DNA of 40,058 nucleotides, taken from contig SVPG01000018.1 of the NCBI GenBank assembly GCA_015065975.1, positions 1-40,058 on the forward strand, written 5' to 3'. Of the stretch, positions 24,690-33,219 are shown in pieces. The stretch's first letter is position 1; every line of letters begins with the position of its first letter. A model generated the notes under the pieces. That model was not told where the DNA came from and did no database searches. It was given only the letters and a program-made list of their open reading frames with translations. Made by a program: the position numbers and the translations under genes. The stretch is from Oscillospiraceae bacterium (GTDB taxonomy: Bacteria > Bacillota > Clostridia > Oscillospirales > Acutalibacteraceae).

Positions 24690-24764
24690 TTTGCCTTGTG
24701 GCCGAGCTGACAAAAAGGGTCAGAGGCCGCTCCTTTCCCATGCCGATAGTTTGTTGCACGCACT

Positions 24765-24793
24765 ATTATATAACATTAAAATAAAAATTACAA
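24765..24793 (-). promoter_or_regulatory. Promoter of the metallophosphoesterase gene
   Basis: The minus strand has TTGTAA (24793-24788), a 17-base spacer and TATAAT (24770-24765). It is divergent from, and partly shares the AT-rich region with, the carboxypeptidase promoter. Confidence 0.72.
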
Positions 24794-24801
24794 CTTACTA
24801 C

Positions 24802-24830
24802 TTTAAATATCGTGTTAATTCTGTTATAAT
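24802..24830 (+). promoter_or_regulatory. Promoter of the D,D-carboxypeptidase gene
   Basis: TTTAAA (24802-24807), a 17-base spacer and TATAAT (24825-24830) with TG one base ahead, i.e. an extended -10. An AAGGAAGG site follows before the ATG at 24904. Confidence 0.72.
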
Positions 24831-24903
24831 ACAAGCCGTGAAATGTGAAATTTGTTTTTATATACAATGTTTTCAGGTAATTTAAGGAAGGAATGTTATT
24901 TTC

Positions 24904-26499
24904 ATGAAAGTAATAAAAAGAATAGCATGCGCCATGCTTCTTCTTGCTATAATGGTATCGACCGTGCTCGTGTATCCCCAGACGACGGCAGACGCTGCGT
25001 TTGTAATTGACTACGAGCCGTACTGCGACTGTATCTATATGGTCAATCTCGAGACGGGACTGGTCGTTTTTGAAAAGAACGCCGAGAAGGTCAAATATCC
25101 CGCTTCTCTTACGAAGATAATGACCTGCCTGCTCGTTCTCGAATACTATTCCGACCTTGAGAATGAGAAGGTCACGATAAGCAACGCGGTCATGACCGAC
25201 AAGACTCTTCTCTCGGAAGGCGTCTGGTCGGCGACAGCGCTCAAGACGGGTGAACGTATCCGTCTTATCGACCTGCTCTACTGCGCGATGCTCGCATCGG
25301 ACAACTACGCTGCGCTTGCGCTTGCCTATAAGGTTTCCGAGGACAAGGGCGACGGCACCATCGACTGGTTCATAAAACAGATGAACAGCAAGGCTGCCGA
25401 GCTTGGTTGTACAAACACGCAGTTTGTCAACCCGCACGGACTTTTCAACGAGAACCATTACAGCACGGCGAAGGATATGTTCCTCATCTGCAAATACGCG
25501 ATGGAGATGCCTTCCTTTGCGGAGATCGTCGAGACCGACGTTCCCTACTACCGTCCGCCGACAAATATGACCGACGAGACCGTCAGATTCGAGACCACGA
25601 ACAGAATGATGATGAGCGCCTATGTCGACTACTATTATCAGTACGTCAAGGGTATCAAGACGGGATTCCTCAAAGCATCAGGTCATACATACGCGTCCTA
25701 CGCGGTCAAGGACGGTTACAGCTATATAATTGTCTGTATGGATGACGGCGCAACGAGCAACTACGGTCAGCGAAACGACGCCATGGTCGACGCAAAACAG
25801 CTCTTCCAATGGGCCTTTTCCGATCTGAGTCTAAAAGAAGTTGTCAATACGAATACGGTCATTGTGGAGGCGCCCGTGGAATGGGCGTGGAACAAGACGA
25901 CCGTCGAGCTGGTACCGTCGGAGAGCTTCCGAACGATAATGCCATCGAATATTGAGCTGTCGAGTATACTGGTCGAGACCGATATTCCGGGTACGCTGAA
26001 GGCGCCTTTGCGGCAGGGTGACGTTGTCGGTACGGCGTCGCTCATATACGCAAACGAGGTCATCGGCGTCATAGACCTTGTCGCAGGAGAGACTGTCCAG
26101 CGAAGTGAGCTGCTCTATATCATGAGCATCATTGACGGCGTCTTTGATTCGACGCTGTTCCTGATTTTTGCCATCATGCTCGTTCTGGGCGTGGTCGGTT
26201 ACGTTATCTATTCGCTTATCCACGCGAGAAATATCGGAAGCCTCAAGAAGGTAAGAAGATATGCTTCCGCACGAAGCTCTGTCCGCCCCGAAATGTACCG
26301 CAGCTACAATGCCGATTCGTCGAGAACGTCGCAGAGGCTCGGCTCGGCAACGGCAGAGGCTATGAGGGAGGACGACGCTCCGTATATTCCCGAAAAGACG
26401 AAAAAGAAACAGAAGGAAGGATCGTTTTCCAATACGCTGAAAATGATCGGTGAGGATATAGGCGGTCTCTTCGGAGCAAAGAAAAGAATACGCAAATAA
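24904..26499 (+). CDS. D-alanyl-D-alanine carboxypeptidase (penicillin-binding protein 5/DacF type) with C-terminal anchor and tail
   Basis: Trims the terminal D-Ala of peptidoglycan pentapeptides outside the membrane. The 531-residue product has a signal peptide (1-32) and the full S11 active site: SLTK (S68, K71), SDN (132-134) and KTG (252-254). A C-terminal beta domain follows (about 300-400). A true transmembrane helix lies at about 415-438, where most PBP5 proteins have only an amphipathic helix. Beyond it is a cytosolic tail of about 90 residues rich in Arg, Lys and Ser. The tail is unusual and could link to cytosolic partners. Confidence 0.93.
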   Translation: MKVIKRIACAMLLLAIMVSTVLVYPQTTADAAFVIDYEPYCDCIYMVNLETGLVVFEKNAEKVKYPASLTKIMTCLLVLEYYSDLENEKVTISNAVMTDKTLLSEGVWSATALKTGERIRLIDLLYCAMLASDNYAALALAYKVSEDKGDGTIDWFIKQMNSKAAELGCTNTQFVNPHGLFNENHYSTAKDMFLICKYAMEMPSFAEIVETDVPYYRPPTNMTDETVRFETTNRMMMSAYVDYYYQYVKGIKTGFLKASGHTYASYAVKDGYSYIIVCMDDGATSNYGQRNDAMVDAKQLFQWAFSDLSLKEVVNTNTVIVEAPVEWAWNKTTVELVPSESFRTIMPSNIELSSILVETDIPGTLKAPLRQGDVVGTASLIYANEVIGVIDLVAGETVQRSELLYIMSIIDGVFDSTLFLIFAIMLVLGVVGYVIYSLIHARNIGSLKKVRRYASARSSVRPEMYRSYNADSSRTSQRLGSATAEAMREDDAPYIPEKTKKKQKEGSFSNTLKMIGEDIGGLFGAKKRIRK

Positions 26500-26506
26500 A
26501 CAACAG

Positions 26507-26548
26507 GCTTCCCGAGGCTTTTTGCAGCTGAGCTTCGGGAAGCTTTTT
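26507..26548 (+). terminator. Terminator after the carboxypeptidase gene
   Basis: A 9-bp stem (26507-26515 with 26535-26543) is followed by five T. It begins seven bases after the stop. Confidence 0.82.
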
Positions 26549-26584
26549 ACGGTATCTGAATGTATTATATATAGAAAAAGTGTC

Positions 26585-26613
26585 TTGCAATGGTAATATT
26601 CATCTGATATAAT
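26585..26613 (+). promoter_or_regulatory. Promoter of the Ig-like protein/lepA gene group
   Basis: TTGCAA (26585-26590), a 17-base spacer and TATAAT (26608-26613), with TG one base before the -10. A start near 26620 rules out the TTG at 26628 as a likely start codon of the next gene. Confidence 0.8.
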
Positions 26614-26684
26614 AAATAATTGCAGTATTGTCTGAAAAATTATTTCAAATGGGCGACAGAAGAGCTGCCCGATGGTCGAAAGGA

Positions 26685-27446
26685 ATGGTCATCATATTAA
26701 ATAAAAAACTGAAAAAGCTTCTTGCGCTTGTGATGCTGTTCGTCCTTTGCGGATCGTGTGCGGCGGCAGTGCAGGCGGGAGAGGTCACGGTCACTCCGAC
26801 AACGACGGCGCCGCCGGTTGTTGTCGTGCAGGACAGCGATACGCAGAGTCTCGGCTCGATAACCTTCCGTGCGTCGAACAGCACCCGCGTTCCCGTCGGA
26901 AAATCGACCACGCTCTATGTCAAGATCGAGGATATGGTCGGTACGGTTGTTACCTCCTTTTCCTGCTCCAACCCCGGAGTTGCATCGATCGAAAAGATCA
27001 ATAATATGAGCGTGCGCGTCACCGGCGTCAAGGAGGGCGAGGTCGTCATAACCGCCACCGCAGGCGGTAAATCGGCAAAATACACCCTCATCGTCGGCGA
27101 TGAACAGGTTACGGCACCGCCGACTCAGCCGACGGCTCAGACTCCCGAAACCGATGCAACGCAGTCGGTCGATATAAATCTTTCGTCCGAATACCAGAAT
27201 GAGATACTTGCGCTTGTCGAAAAGAAAAAGGAGAGCAGCGCAGGCAGCATCATTCTCGGTGTTATCGGATTGGTTGCGATAATCGGCGGACTCGGTTCGG
27301 TAATCTCGGTTATGTTCAGCAACCACACGCCGAAGCTCACTCTTTATCCCGGTTCAAGACGGCGATTCAATGCAGGTACCGGTAAGGGCAGAACGAAAAA
27401 GAGGCTGCTGCCCGATCACTATTACAGAAACGTAAAGAAACACTGA
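26685..27446 (+). CDS. Exported Ig-like (BIG2-type) protein with C-terminal membrane anchor
   Basis: About 253 residues. A signal peptide (residues 1-32), a Thr/Pro/Val linker and a BIG2-like domain (about 55-138, ending in VTGVKEGEVVITATAGGKSAKYTLIV) lead to a Thr/Pro/Gln spacer. A transmembrane helix (about 185-210) and a basic cytosolic tail (RRRFN..., KKRLLP...) follow. The start is uncertain: the ATG at 26685 touches its GAAAGGA site, and the in-frame alternatives (26628, 26649) lie almost at the transcription start. It probably faces the wall, anchored by the C-terminus. No enzymatic motif is seen. First of a group ending in lepA. Confidence 0.78.
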   Translation: MVIILNKKLKKLLALVMLFVLCGSCAAAVQAGEVTVTPTTTAPPVVVVQDSDTQSLGSITFRASNSTRVPVGKSTTLYVKIEDMVGTVVTSFSCSNPGVASIEKINNMSVRVTGVKEGEVVITATAGGKSAKYTLIVGDEQVTAPPTQPTAQTPETDATQSVDINLSSEYQNEILALVEKKKESSAGSIILGVIGLVAIIGGLGSVISVMFSNHTPKLTLYPGSRRRFNAGTGKGRTKKRLLPDHYYRNVKKH

Positions 27447-27489
27447 TTTTATTCCCTTTGTTATCAGGATACAGAAAGGATAGTTTGTG

Positions 27490-28107
27490 ATGAAGAGAAA
27501 AAAGGAAACAGGTCTGATCGTGATAGGCGTTCTGTTTATGGCTTTTGCAGGCGTGATACTCTGGCTGCAGTTCAAGAACAACACTTCTGTTGCTCCGCTC
27601 ATGTATACAATGGCGGCGGCAGACGGAATCTTCGGTATCATTATGATGATTTCGGGTCTGCGCGGCAGCGAGGATAATACCGTCAGCGACGATATCTTCG
27701 AGAATAAATCGGCTCCCGTTCTCAACAATGATTACAAGGACGATACCCTTGCCGATTTCGATAAGGATACAGCCGCTTCCGACGACGGCTTCTTTGACGA
27801 CGATTTCGGCGAGCCCGAGGAGTATAAAAACGACGATTTCACAGACCTTCTCGAGCAGACAAGAGAGCGCGTAAAGAAGGCGAAGAAGAACTACGACAGA
27901 GCTTTCAACAATGCTTCCGAGAGACTGCTCGACCTTGAGGACGCACAGGATAACTATGAGCGCGACGGCGGTTCCGACGAGGCAACCTACGAGCTCAGCA
28001 GAGCAAAGCGTGCCGCAAAGAAGGCTGACGATGAGGTAAAGGCTGCATCGCAGGAGCTCAAAGAGGCAAAGAAAGAATTAAAGCGACTGGAAGCATTGGA
28101 GAAGTAA
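27490..28107 (+). CDS. Two-helix membrane protein with C-terminal coiled coil
   Basis: About 205 residues, not recognised as a named family. Two transmembrane helices (about 9-28 and 36-57) are joined by a short loop. An acidic stretch (about 60-120, DDDFGEPEE) precedes a long Lys/Glu/Ala coiled coil (about 120-205), which should lie in the cytosol. The ATG at 27490 follows AAAGGA by nine bases; a GTG three bases earlier is equally open. The gene ends three bases before lepA, whose ribosome binding site (GGAGAAG) lies inside this ORF, so translation is coupled. A scaffold or membrane-organising role is a guess. Confidence 0.78.
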   Translation: MKRKKETGLIVIGVLFMAFAGVILWLQFKNNTSVAPLMYTMAAADGIFGIIMMISGLRGSEDNTVSDDIFENKSAPVLNNDYKDDTLADFDKDTAASDDGFFDDDFGEPEEYKNDDFTDLLEQTRERVKKAKKNYDRAFNNASERLLDLEDAQDNYERDGGSDEATYELSRAKRAAKKADDEVKAASQELKEAKKELKRLEALEK

Positions 28108-28110
28108 CAG

Positions 28111-29916
28111 GTGAGTAATAAGAATATACGCAATTTCAGCATAATAGCGCATATCGATCACGGCAAGTCCACCCTTGCAGACCGTATTCTCGAGAAGACA
28201 TCGGCTGTCAGTGCGAGAGATATGGAAAATCAGCTGCTTGACAATATGGATCTCGAGAGGGAGCGCGGCATAACCATCAAGGCGCGTGCCGTTACCCTCG
28301 ACTACAAGGCGTCTGACGGGGAAACGTATACCTTCAACCTCATCGACACCCCGGGTCACGTCGACTTCAACTATGAGGTTTCACGCTCGCTTGCTGCGTG
28401 CGAGGGAGCTCTTCTCGTTGTCGACTCGAGCCAGGGAATCGAGGCTCAGACCCTTGCAAATACCTATCTTGCGGTCGATGCAGGGCTTGAGATACTGCCC
28501 GTCATAAACAAAATAGATCTTCCCGCCGCCGACCCCGAAAGGGTCATTGCGGAGATCGAGGACGTTATCGGAATACCTGCCGAGCACGCTCCGAGAATCT
28601 CGGCAAAGGTGGGTCTCAATATCGAAGAGGTGCTTGAGAAGATCGTGACCGAGGTTCCCCCGCCCGAGGGCGACCCCGATGCACCGCTCAAGGCGCTCAT
28701 TTTCGATAGCTACTACGATTCCTACAAGGGCGTTATTGTTTACGTCCGTGTCAAGGAAGGAACGCTCAAGCCGGGCGACACCATTAAGATGATGAGCACA
28801 GGTGCTCAGTTTAGTGTTGTCGAATGCGGTTATATGAGACCGACAAGCCTCGAGCCTGCAAAGCAGCTCACAGCGGGTGAGGTCGGTTATATCGCGGCGT
28901 CCATTAAGACCATTTCAGATGCTACGGTCGGTGATACCGTAACTCTGGCGGAAAATCCCGCTGCCGAGCCGCTGCCCGGATACCGTCAGGCACAGCCGAT
29001 GGTTTTTTGCGGTATATATCCCGCAGACGGTGCAAAATACGAGGACCTCAGAGAGGCGCTCGGAAAGCTCCAGCTCAACGACGCATCGCTCTCCTATGAG
29101 CCCGAAACCTCCATCGCACTCGGCTTCGGATTCAGATGCGGCTTCCTCGGACTTCTCCATATGGAGATTATGCAGGAGAGACTCGAGAGAGAATACAATC
29201 TCGATCTCATAACCACAGCACCGAGCGTAATTTACAGAATAACCAAGTCGGACGATACCGTCGTGCTTATCGACAACCCGACCAACTATCCCGACCCCAC
29301 GCTCATAAAGCTTGCTGAGGAGCCGATGTGCGATGCGCATATCTATTCGCCCAGCGAGTACGTCGGAAATATAATGGAGCTTTGTCAGAGCCGCCGCGGT
29401 GAATTCAAGAATATGGATTACATCACGACCGACCGAGTCGATATCCACTATTTCCTGCCGCTCAATGAGATAATCTATGACTTCTTCGATGCTCTCAAGA
29501 GCAGAACGAGAGGATATGCGTCCTTTGACTATGAGCTTGCGGGATATCAGAATTCCAGCCTTGTCAAGCTGGATATCCTGCTCAACGGCGAGATCGTCGA
29601 TGCCCTTTCGTTTATCGTCCATTCCGAGATGGTTATGGCGAGAGCGAGAAAGATGGCGGAAAAGCTCAAGGAACACATTCCCCGTCAGCTTTTCGAGGTG
29701 CCGATACAGGCGGCCATCGGCGGTAAGATTATCGCCAGAGAGACGGTCAAGGCTCTGCGCAAGGACGTTCTTGCCAAGTGCTACGGCGGCGATATCACAA
29801 GAAAGAAGAAGCTTCTCGAAAAGCAGAAGGAAGGAAAGAAGAGAATGCGTCAGCTCGGTACCGTCGAGGTTCCGCAGGATGCGTTCATGGCTGTTCTCAA
29901 GCTTGACGAGGATTGA
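28111..29916 (+). CDS. lepA: Elongation factor 4 (LepA), ribosome-associated GTPase
   Basis: A 601-residue translational GTPase that acts on ribosomes during initiation/elongation and under stress. Start is GTG 28111. G motifs: AHIDHGKST (G1), GITIKA (G2 region), DTPGHVDF (G3), NKIDLP (G4). The EF4-specific C-terminal domain is present, ending [26 protein letters not shown]-type Lys/Arg-rich sequence. Full length. In many Firmicutes lepA is followed by hemN-hrcA; here a terminator follows at once. Confidence 0.97.
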   Translation: MSNKNIRNFSIIAHIDHGKSTLADRILEKTSAVSARDMENQLLDNMDLERERGITIKARAVTLDYKASDGETYTFNLIDTPGHVDFNYEVSRSLAACEGALLVVDSSQGIEAQTLANTYLAVDAGLEILPVINKIDLPAADPERVIAEIEDVIGIPAEHAPRISAKVGLNIEEVLEKIVTEVPPPEGDPDAPLKALIFDSYYDSYKGVIVYVRVKEGTLKPGDTIKMMSTGAQFSVVECGYMRPTSLEPAKQLTAGEVGYIAASIKTISDATVGDTVTLAENPAAEPLPGYRQAQPMVFCGIYPADGAKYEDLREALGKLQLNDASLSYEPETSIALGFGFRCGFLGLLHMEIMQERLEREYNLDLITTAPSVIYRITKSDDTVVLIDNPTNYPDPTLIKLAEEPMCDAHIYSPSEYVGNIMELCQSRRGEFKNMDYITTDRVDIHYFLPLNEIIYDFFDALKSRTRGYASFDYELAGYQNSSLVKLDILLNGEIVDALSFIVHSEMVMARARKMAEKLKEHIPRQLFEVPIQAAIGGKIIARETVKALRKDVLAKCYGGDITRKKKLLEKQKEGKKRMRQLGTVEVPQDAFMAVLKLDED

Positions 29917-29925
29917 TAAAGAGTT

Positions 29926-29967
29926 AAAAAAAGAAGCCTTCGGATATTATCCGAAGGCTTCTTTTTT
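29926..29967. terminator. Bidirectional terminator between lepA and the small lipoprotein gene
   Basis: A perfect 18-bp stem (29928-29945 with 29949-29966) has a 3-base loop; its outer arms are A-rich and T-rich, so each strand has a terminal U run. It separates two convergent transcripts. Confidence 0.9.
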
Positions 29968-29975
29968 GTGTGTTG

Positions 29976-30281
29976 TCAGTTTTCGATAACCTCGACGATA
30001 GCGTTGTAATATACGTATCTCTTGCCGTCGAGCTCGAAGAGAACCTTTGTATCGTTTTCTTCGATGTCGATTTTGCCGCTGTAGCTGGCGATGAGAGTTC
30101 CGTCATAGGAATAGACGTTGACGGTACGGTCGAGACCGCCTGTCATTTCGCTCTTGCAGGTCTTGCAGGAACGCTCGATCGAAGCGCAGCTGCAGCCGGT
30201 CATCATCATACAGCCGAATGTGACGATGATGACTGCGATAAGCGATACAGCGAGCCATTTCTTGAATTTTTCTGTTCTCAT
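29976..30281 (-). CDS. Small lipoprotein resembling DUF5052
   Basis: A 101-residue exported protein. A hydrophobic signal (about 10-28) ends in lipobox M-T-G-C at residue 30. The mature part begins SCASIERSCKTCKSEMTGGLDRTV, then forms a compact beta domain (VNVYSYDGTLIASYSGKIDI, KVLFELDGKRYVYY). This resembles DUF5052 lipoproteins of Firmicutes from memory; the role is unknown. It starts 18 bases after the aminopeptidase gene and is the last gene of that operon. A GGAGGGT binding site precedes the ATG. Confidence 0.82.
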   Translation of the reverse strand: MRTEKFKKWLAVSLIAVIIVTFGCMMMTGCSCASIERSCKTCKSEMTGGLDRTVNVYSYDGTLIASYSGKIDIEENDTKVLFELDGKRYVYYNAIVEVIEN

Positions 30282-30299
30282 AATATACCCTCCTGTAAG

Positions 30300-31382
30300 T
30301 TAAAGAATGACAAGTTCTTTTTCGATAGAGGTAAGGTTAATTGCCGAATCCTCGGTGATGTAAACCATATCCTCTATTCTGACGCCGCATTTTCCGGGGA
30401 TATAGATACCCGGCTCGACGGTTACAACGTTGCCTGCGGCAAGCTCACCCTCGCTGCGAGGAGCGAGATTGGGTGTTTCGTGAATCTCGAGACCGACACC
30501 GTGACCGAGCGAGTGACCGAAACGTCCCTCGAACTCTTTGTTGATTATGTCTCTCGCAACACCGTCGCATTCACGTCTGCCGCGTCCGCCCGAAACAAGA
30601 TACTCGCAGGCGGCCTTCTGTGCTTCGAGAACGGTGTTGTATATCTTTTTCTGTTCCTCGCCCGGGTCGCCGAGAGCGACCGTTCTCGTCATATCGGAAT
30701 GATAACCGCCGACAACAGCACCGATGTCAAAGGTGATAAGATCGCCCTTCTTTATGCGGTAATCGGTGGGAACAGCGTGCGGCATGGAGCCGTTGGGACC
30801 TGCGGCAACGATGAAATCGAATGCCTTTCTCTGCGCTCCGTTTTTGCGCATGATGTATTCAAGCTCGATTGCAAGCTCCTTCTCGGTAACGCCCTCCTTG
30901 ACATAGGTGAGCAGCTTGCGGTAGGACATTTCGGTGACGGCCTGCGATGCCTTTATGAGCTCGAGCTCGAAGGGAGCCTTGATATCGCGCAGGGTGCGGA
31001 TTATATCGTCAAGACGCGCATCGGTCTTTATCTTTGCGGGGACAAAAGCGTTGTCGAATTTGTCAAGCTCCTCAATCGTTACCCTTGAACGCTCGACAAG
31101 CAGGGAGGTTATGCCTCTCTGATTTGTGATTGCTGCCATAGTGTCGGAAAACTGCGGTCCGAGCTCGATAACGTCGCAGAAATCGATGATCGACTGTGCA
31201 GCTTCGGTGTAACGGAAATCGGTGACGTAGACACAGCCCTTGCGGTCGGCAATGAGCCAGGCGTTGTCGCAGTCAAAGCCCGTGAAATAGAACAGGTTGA
31301 CCTGCGACGAGACGAGTGCTGCGTCGACATCTTCGGGAAGCTGTTTTACGAGCGCTTCGACTCGCTGTTTATAAATGCTCAT
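30300..31382 (-). CDS. M24-family Xaa-Pro aminopeptidase
   Basis: A 360-residue cytosolic metallopeptidase removing N-terminal residues next to proline. Residues 1-125 form the creatinase-like N-domain. The C-terminal pita-bread domain has the dinuclear-metal ligands in order: FDIGAVVGGYHSDMTRT (two Asp), GHSLGHGVGLEIHE (His), TVEPGIYIPGKCG (Glu) and GVRIED (Glu). The ATG at 31382 follows AAGGAGA; the frame is open upstream into the previous gene, so the longer form at 31466 is unlikely. Fifteen bases separate it from the endonuclease IV-like gene. Confidence 0.93.
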   Translation of the reverse strand: MSIYKQRVEALVKQLPEDVDAALVSSQVNLFYFTGFDCDNAWLIADRKGCVYVTDFRYTEAAQSIIDFCDVIELGPQFSDTMAAITNQRGITSLLVERSRVTIEELDKFDNAFVPAKIKTDARLDDIIRTLRDIKAPFELELIKASQAVTEMSYRKLLTYVKEGVTEKELAIELEYIMRKNGAQRKAFDFIVAAGPNGSMPHAVPTDYRIKKGDLITFDIGAVVGGYHSDMTRTVALGDPGEEQKKIYNTVLEAQKAACEYLVSGGRGRRECDGVARDIINKEFEGRFGHSLGHGVGLEIHETPNLAPRSEGELAAGNVVTVEPGIYIPGKCGVRIEDMVYITEDSAINLTSIEKELVIL

Positions 31383-31396
31383 AGTTTCGTGTCTCC

Positions 31397-32239
31397 TTAA
31401 ACAAGCTGCTGCCAGCAGTTTTTCATGGCAAGAGCGTCGTCTGTCTGGGTTCCTGCCGATTCGCATATTACGGTCGGAGTCATGCCGCGGCGGGCAATTT
31501 CCTCCATAAGCGGCACATAATCGGGTCCGAACTGCGTGTCATCAAATGTGAGATGCCTGACCTCTCCGCCCTTTGAATACTCGATCTTTGAGAAATGTAT
31601 ATGCAGCAGCTTTGCGCGCTGCTCACCGAGTGCGGCGAAAATTTCGTCAAGCGCCTCCTTGTAAATAAGACCTCCGTGAAGCCTGCTGTTGAGATGACCG
31701 AAATCGACACAGGGGATAAGAGTCTCATCGATCGAGCAGAAACGCAGAACCTCCTCGAGGTTGCCGAGCTGGTTGATCTTTCCCATAACCTCGGGGCAGA
31801 TGACGGTGTCGAGCCCTTCGGCACGGACGGCGTCTATCGCGCGTCTGAGGGTTGTCTCGGCGAGGGCATATGCGTCCTCACGCGTCATTTTGCCGATTCC
31901 GCCGGGGTGGACGACTATCCTTTCGGCACCCATCCACGATGCGGCACGTGCGCTCTCGAGAATGTATCTTATCGAATTGTCACGTTTTTCTTCCTCGGCT
32001 GAGGCGAGAGAGATGTAATAGGGTGCGTGAAGCGAGAGGGTAATGCCGCAGTCGCGCGCCTTCTGACCGATCAGGCGAGCCTTTTCCTCGCCGATGTTGA
32101 CCCCTCTGCCGCACTGATACTCGAACGCATCGACACCGTTTGCCGACAGCCATTCTATATATTTTTCCGTTGAACGGATCTTTTCGAGCGATGCTCTCTC
32201 GCATTGCCCCGCAGGTCCGAACAGAGCTTTTGTTCTCAT
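31397..32239 (-). CDS. Endonuclease IV/AP-endonuclease 2-family TIM-barrel protein
   Basis: A 280-residue protein with the metal-ligand pattern of deoxyribonuclease IV: SLHAPYY (His), IVVHPGG (His), ICPEVMGK (Glu), VDFGHLNSR (Asp, His), LHIHFSK (His) and VICES (Glu). It should cleave DNA at abasic sites in base-excision repair. Xylose-isomerase-like sugar enzymes share the fold, but the His pattern favours Nfo. The ATG at 32239 has GAAAGGA at good spacing; an in-frame start at 32275 would overlap the -10. First gene of the operon with the aminopeptidase and the lipoprotein. Confidence 0.88.
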   Translation of the reverse strand: MRTKALFGPAGQCERASLEKIRSTEKYIEWLSANGVDAFEYQCGRGVNIGEEKARLIGQKARDCGITLSLHAPYYISLASAEEEKRDNSIRYILESARAASWMGAERIVVHPGGIGKMTREDAYALAETTLRRAIDAVRAEGLDTVICPEVMGKINQLGNLEEVLRFCSIDETLIPCVDFGHLNSRLHGGLIYKEALDEIFAALGEQRAKLLHIHFSKIEYSKGGEVRHLTFDDTQFGPDYVPLMEEIARRGMTPTVICESAGTQTDDALAMKNCWQQLV

Positions 32240-32274
32240 GATTGTTTTCCTTTCGAAGGTGTATCTATCATACA

Positions 32275-32303
32275 ATTATATATTTGTCGGACGATATTGT
32301 CAA
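32275..32303 (-). promoter_or_regulatory. Consensus promoter of the endonuclease IV-like operon
   Basis: The minus strand has TTGACA (32303-32298), a 17-base spacer and TATAAT (32280-32275), a perfect match. The start is near 32268, about 30 bases before the ATG. Confidence 0.88.
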
Positions 32304-32435
32304 TCGATTGAACGGTGTGAAGGTGTGACGAAAGAATTTTTTTCATCGACATATTGCGTGTATATTCTTGCCATTTGCGGCATAAGCTTATAGTTAAGAA
32401 ATCTGATGCGAAATAATATAAGTCTGGGGGATAAT

Positions 32436-32744
32436 ATGTCTGCCGATATAAGTTTTTTGGACGGTGTGATGACCGTTCGGCTCAGTGGAGAAATAGACCA
32501 TCACAGTGCCGCCGACCTGCGCGACAGCATCGACAGCGCCGCTGAAAGACAGAATCCGAAAAAGCTGATTCTTGATTTTTCGAGGGTGGGGTTCATGGAC
32601 AGCTCGGGGATAGGACTGATAATGGGAAGATACCGACTGATAAAGGAAATGGGAGGAAGCCTGAGTATACTCGGAGCATCCGACGCTATAAAACGCGTGA
32701 TAAAGCTTGCAGGTCTTGAAAGGCTCGGTATTGCAATTGCGTAA
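32436..32744 (+). CDS. spoIIAA: Anti-anti-sigma factor SpoIIAA (STAS domain)
   Basis: A 102-residue STAS protein. When unphosphorylated it binds SpoIIAB and frees sigma F at the start of forespore gene expression. The phospho-acceptor motif DSSGIG (55-60) with Ser57 matches B. subtilis Ser58. The ATG at 32436 follows GGGGG; the earlier in-frame ATG at 32406 has no binding site. No clear sigma-H promoter (AGGAnnn with a distant GAAT) was found upstream; only a weak TTGCCA-N17-TAGTTA (32368-32396) is present. Gene order with the next two is exactly that of spoIIA. Confidence 0.93.
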   Translation: MSADISFLDGVMTVRLSGEIDHHSAADLRDSIDSAAERQNPKKLILDFSRVGFMDSSGIGLIMGRYRLIKEMGGSLSILGASDAIKRVIKLAGLERLGIAIA

Positions 32745-32778
32745 CGACTGCAAAAAAACGGGAAAGGAATAAAATAAA

Positions 32779-33219
32779 ATGGAAAAACCGATAAATGAAA
32801 TGCGTCTTGTGATTCCGAGCAGGTCGTCGAACGAAAGCTTTGCGAGGGTGGCTGTTGCGTCCTTTGTTGCTCAGCTCGACCCGACGCTTGACGAGCTTTC
32901 CGATATCAAAACTGCCGTTTCGGAGGCGGTCACAAACTGCATAGTTCACGGCTACCGCGACACCATCGGCAGTATTTACATAAACGCGAGAATATATGCG
33001 AGCGGCAAGCTGAGCGTTAAAATCCGCGATACGGGCTGCGGCATAACCGACGTCAGGCAGGCGATGGAACCGCTTTTTACAACGGGCGGCTCCGACCGTT
33101 CGGGTCTGGGTTTTACGGTTATGGAGAGCTTTACGGACAAGCTGAAGGTGCGATCAAATCCCGGCAAAGGTACGACGGTAACTCTGGAGAAGTTTATTGA
33201 GCGCCGTGAAAGAGGCTGA
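32779..33219 (+). CDS. spoIIAB: Anti-sigma F factor/serine kinase SpoIIAB
   Basis: A 146-residue GHKL ATPase that holds sigma F inactive and phosphorylates SpoIIAA. The N-terminus (NESFARVAVASFVAQLDP) is very close to B. subtilis SpoIIAB, with R23 in the place of Arg20. The N box EAVTNCIVHGY (49-59), DTGCGI (84-89) and GLGFTVM (109-115) form the ATP site. An AAAGGAA site precedes the ATG. It overlaps sigF by 23 bases, so the anti-sigma factor and its target are translationally linked. Confidence 0.96.
   Translation: MEKPINEMRLVIPSRSSNESFARVAVASFVAQLDPTLDELSDIKTAVSEAVTNCIVHGYRDTIGSIYINARIYASGKLSVKIRDTGCGITDVRQAMEPLFTTGGSDRSGLGFTVMESFTDKLKVRSNPGKGTTVTLEKFIERRERG

Noticed and set aside
24725-24738. 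Strong AAAGGAG site 40 bases upstream of the metallophosphoesterase start
   Set aside because: No start codon at workable distance in the gene's frame (a stop lies at 24722-24720), and the frame it would serve has no coding character.
32319-32340. Sigma-H-like AAGG and GAAT motifs upstream of spoIIAA
   Set aside because: The GAAT element is only a few bases from the AAGG element, far short of the required spacing.
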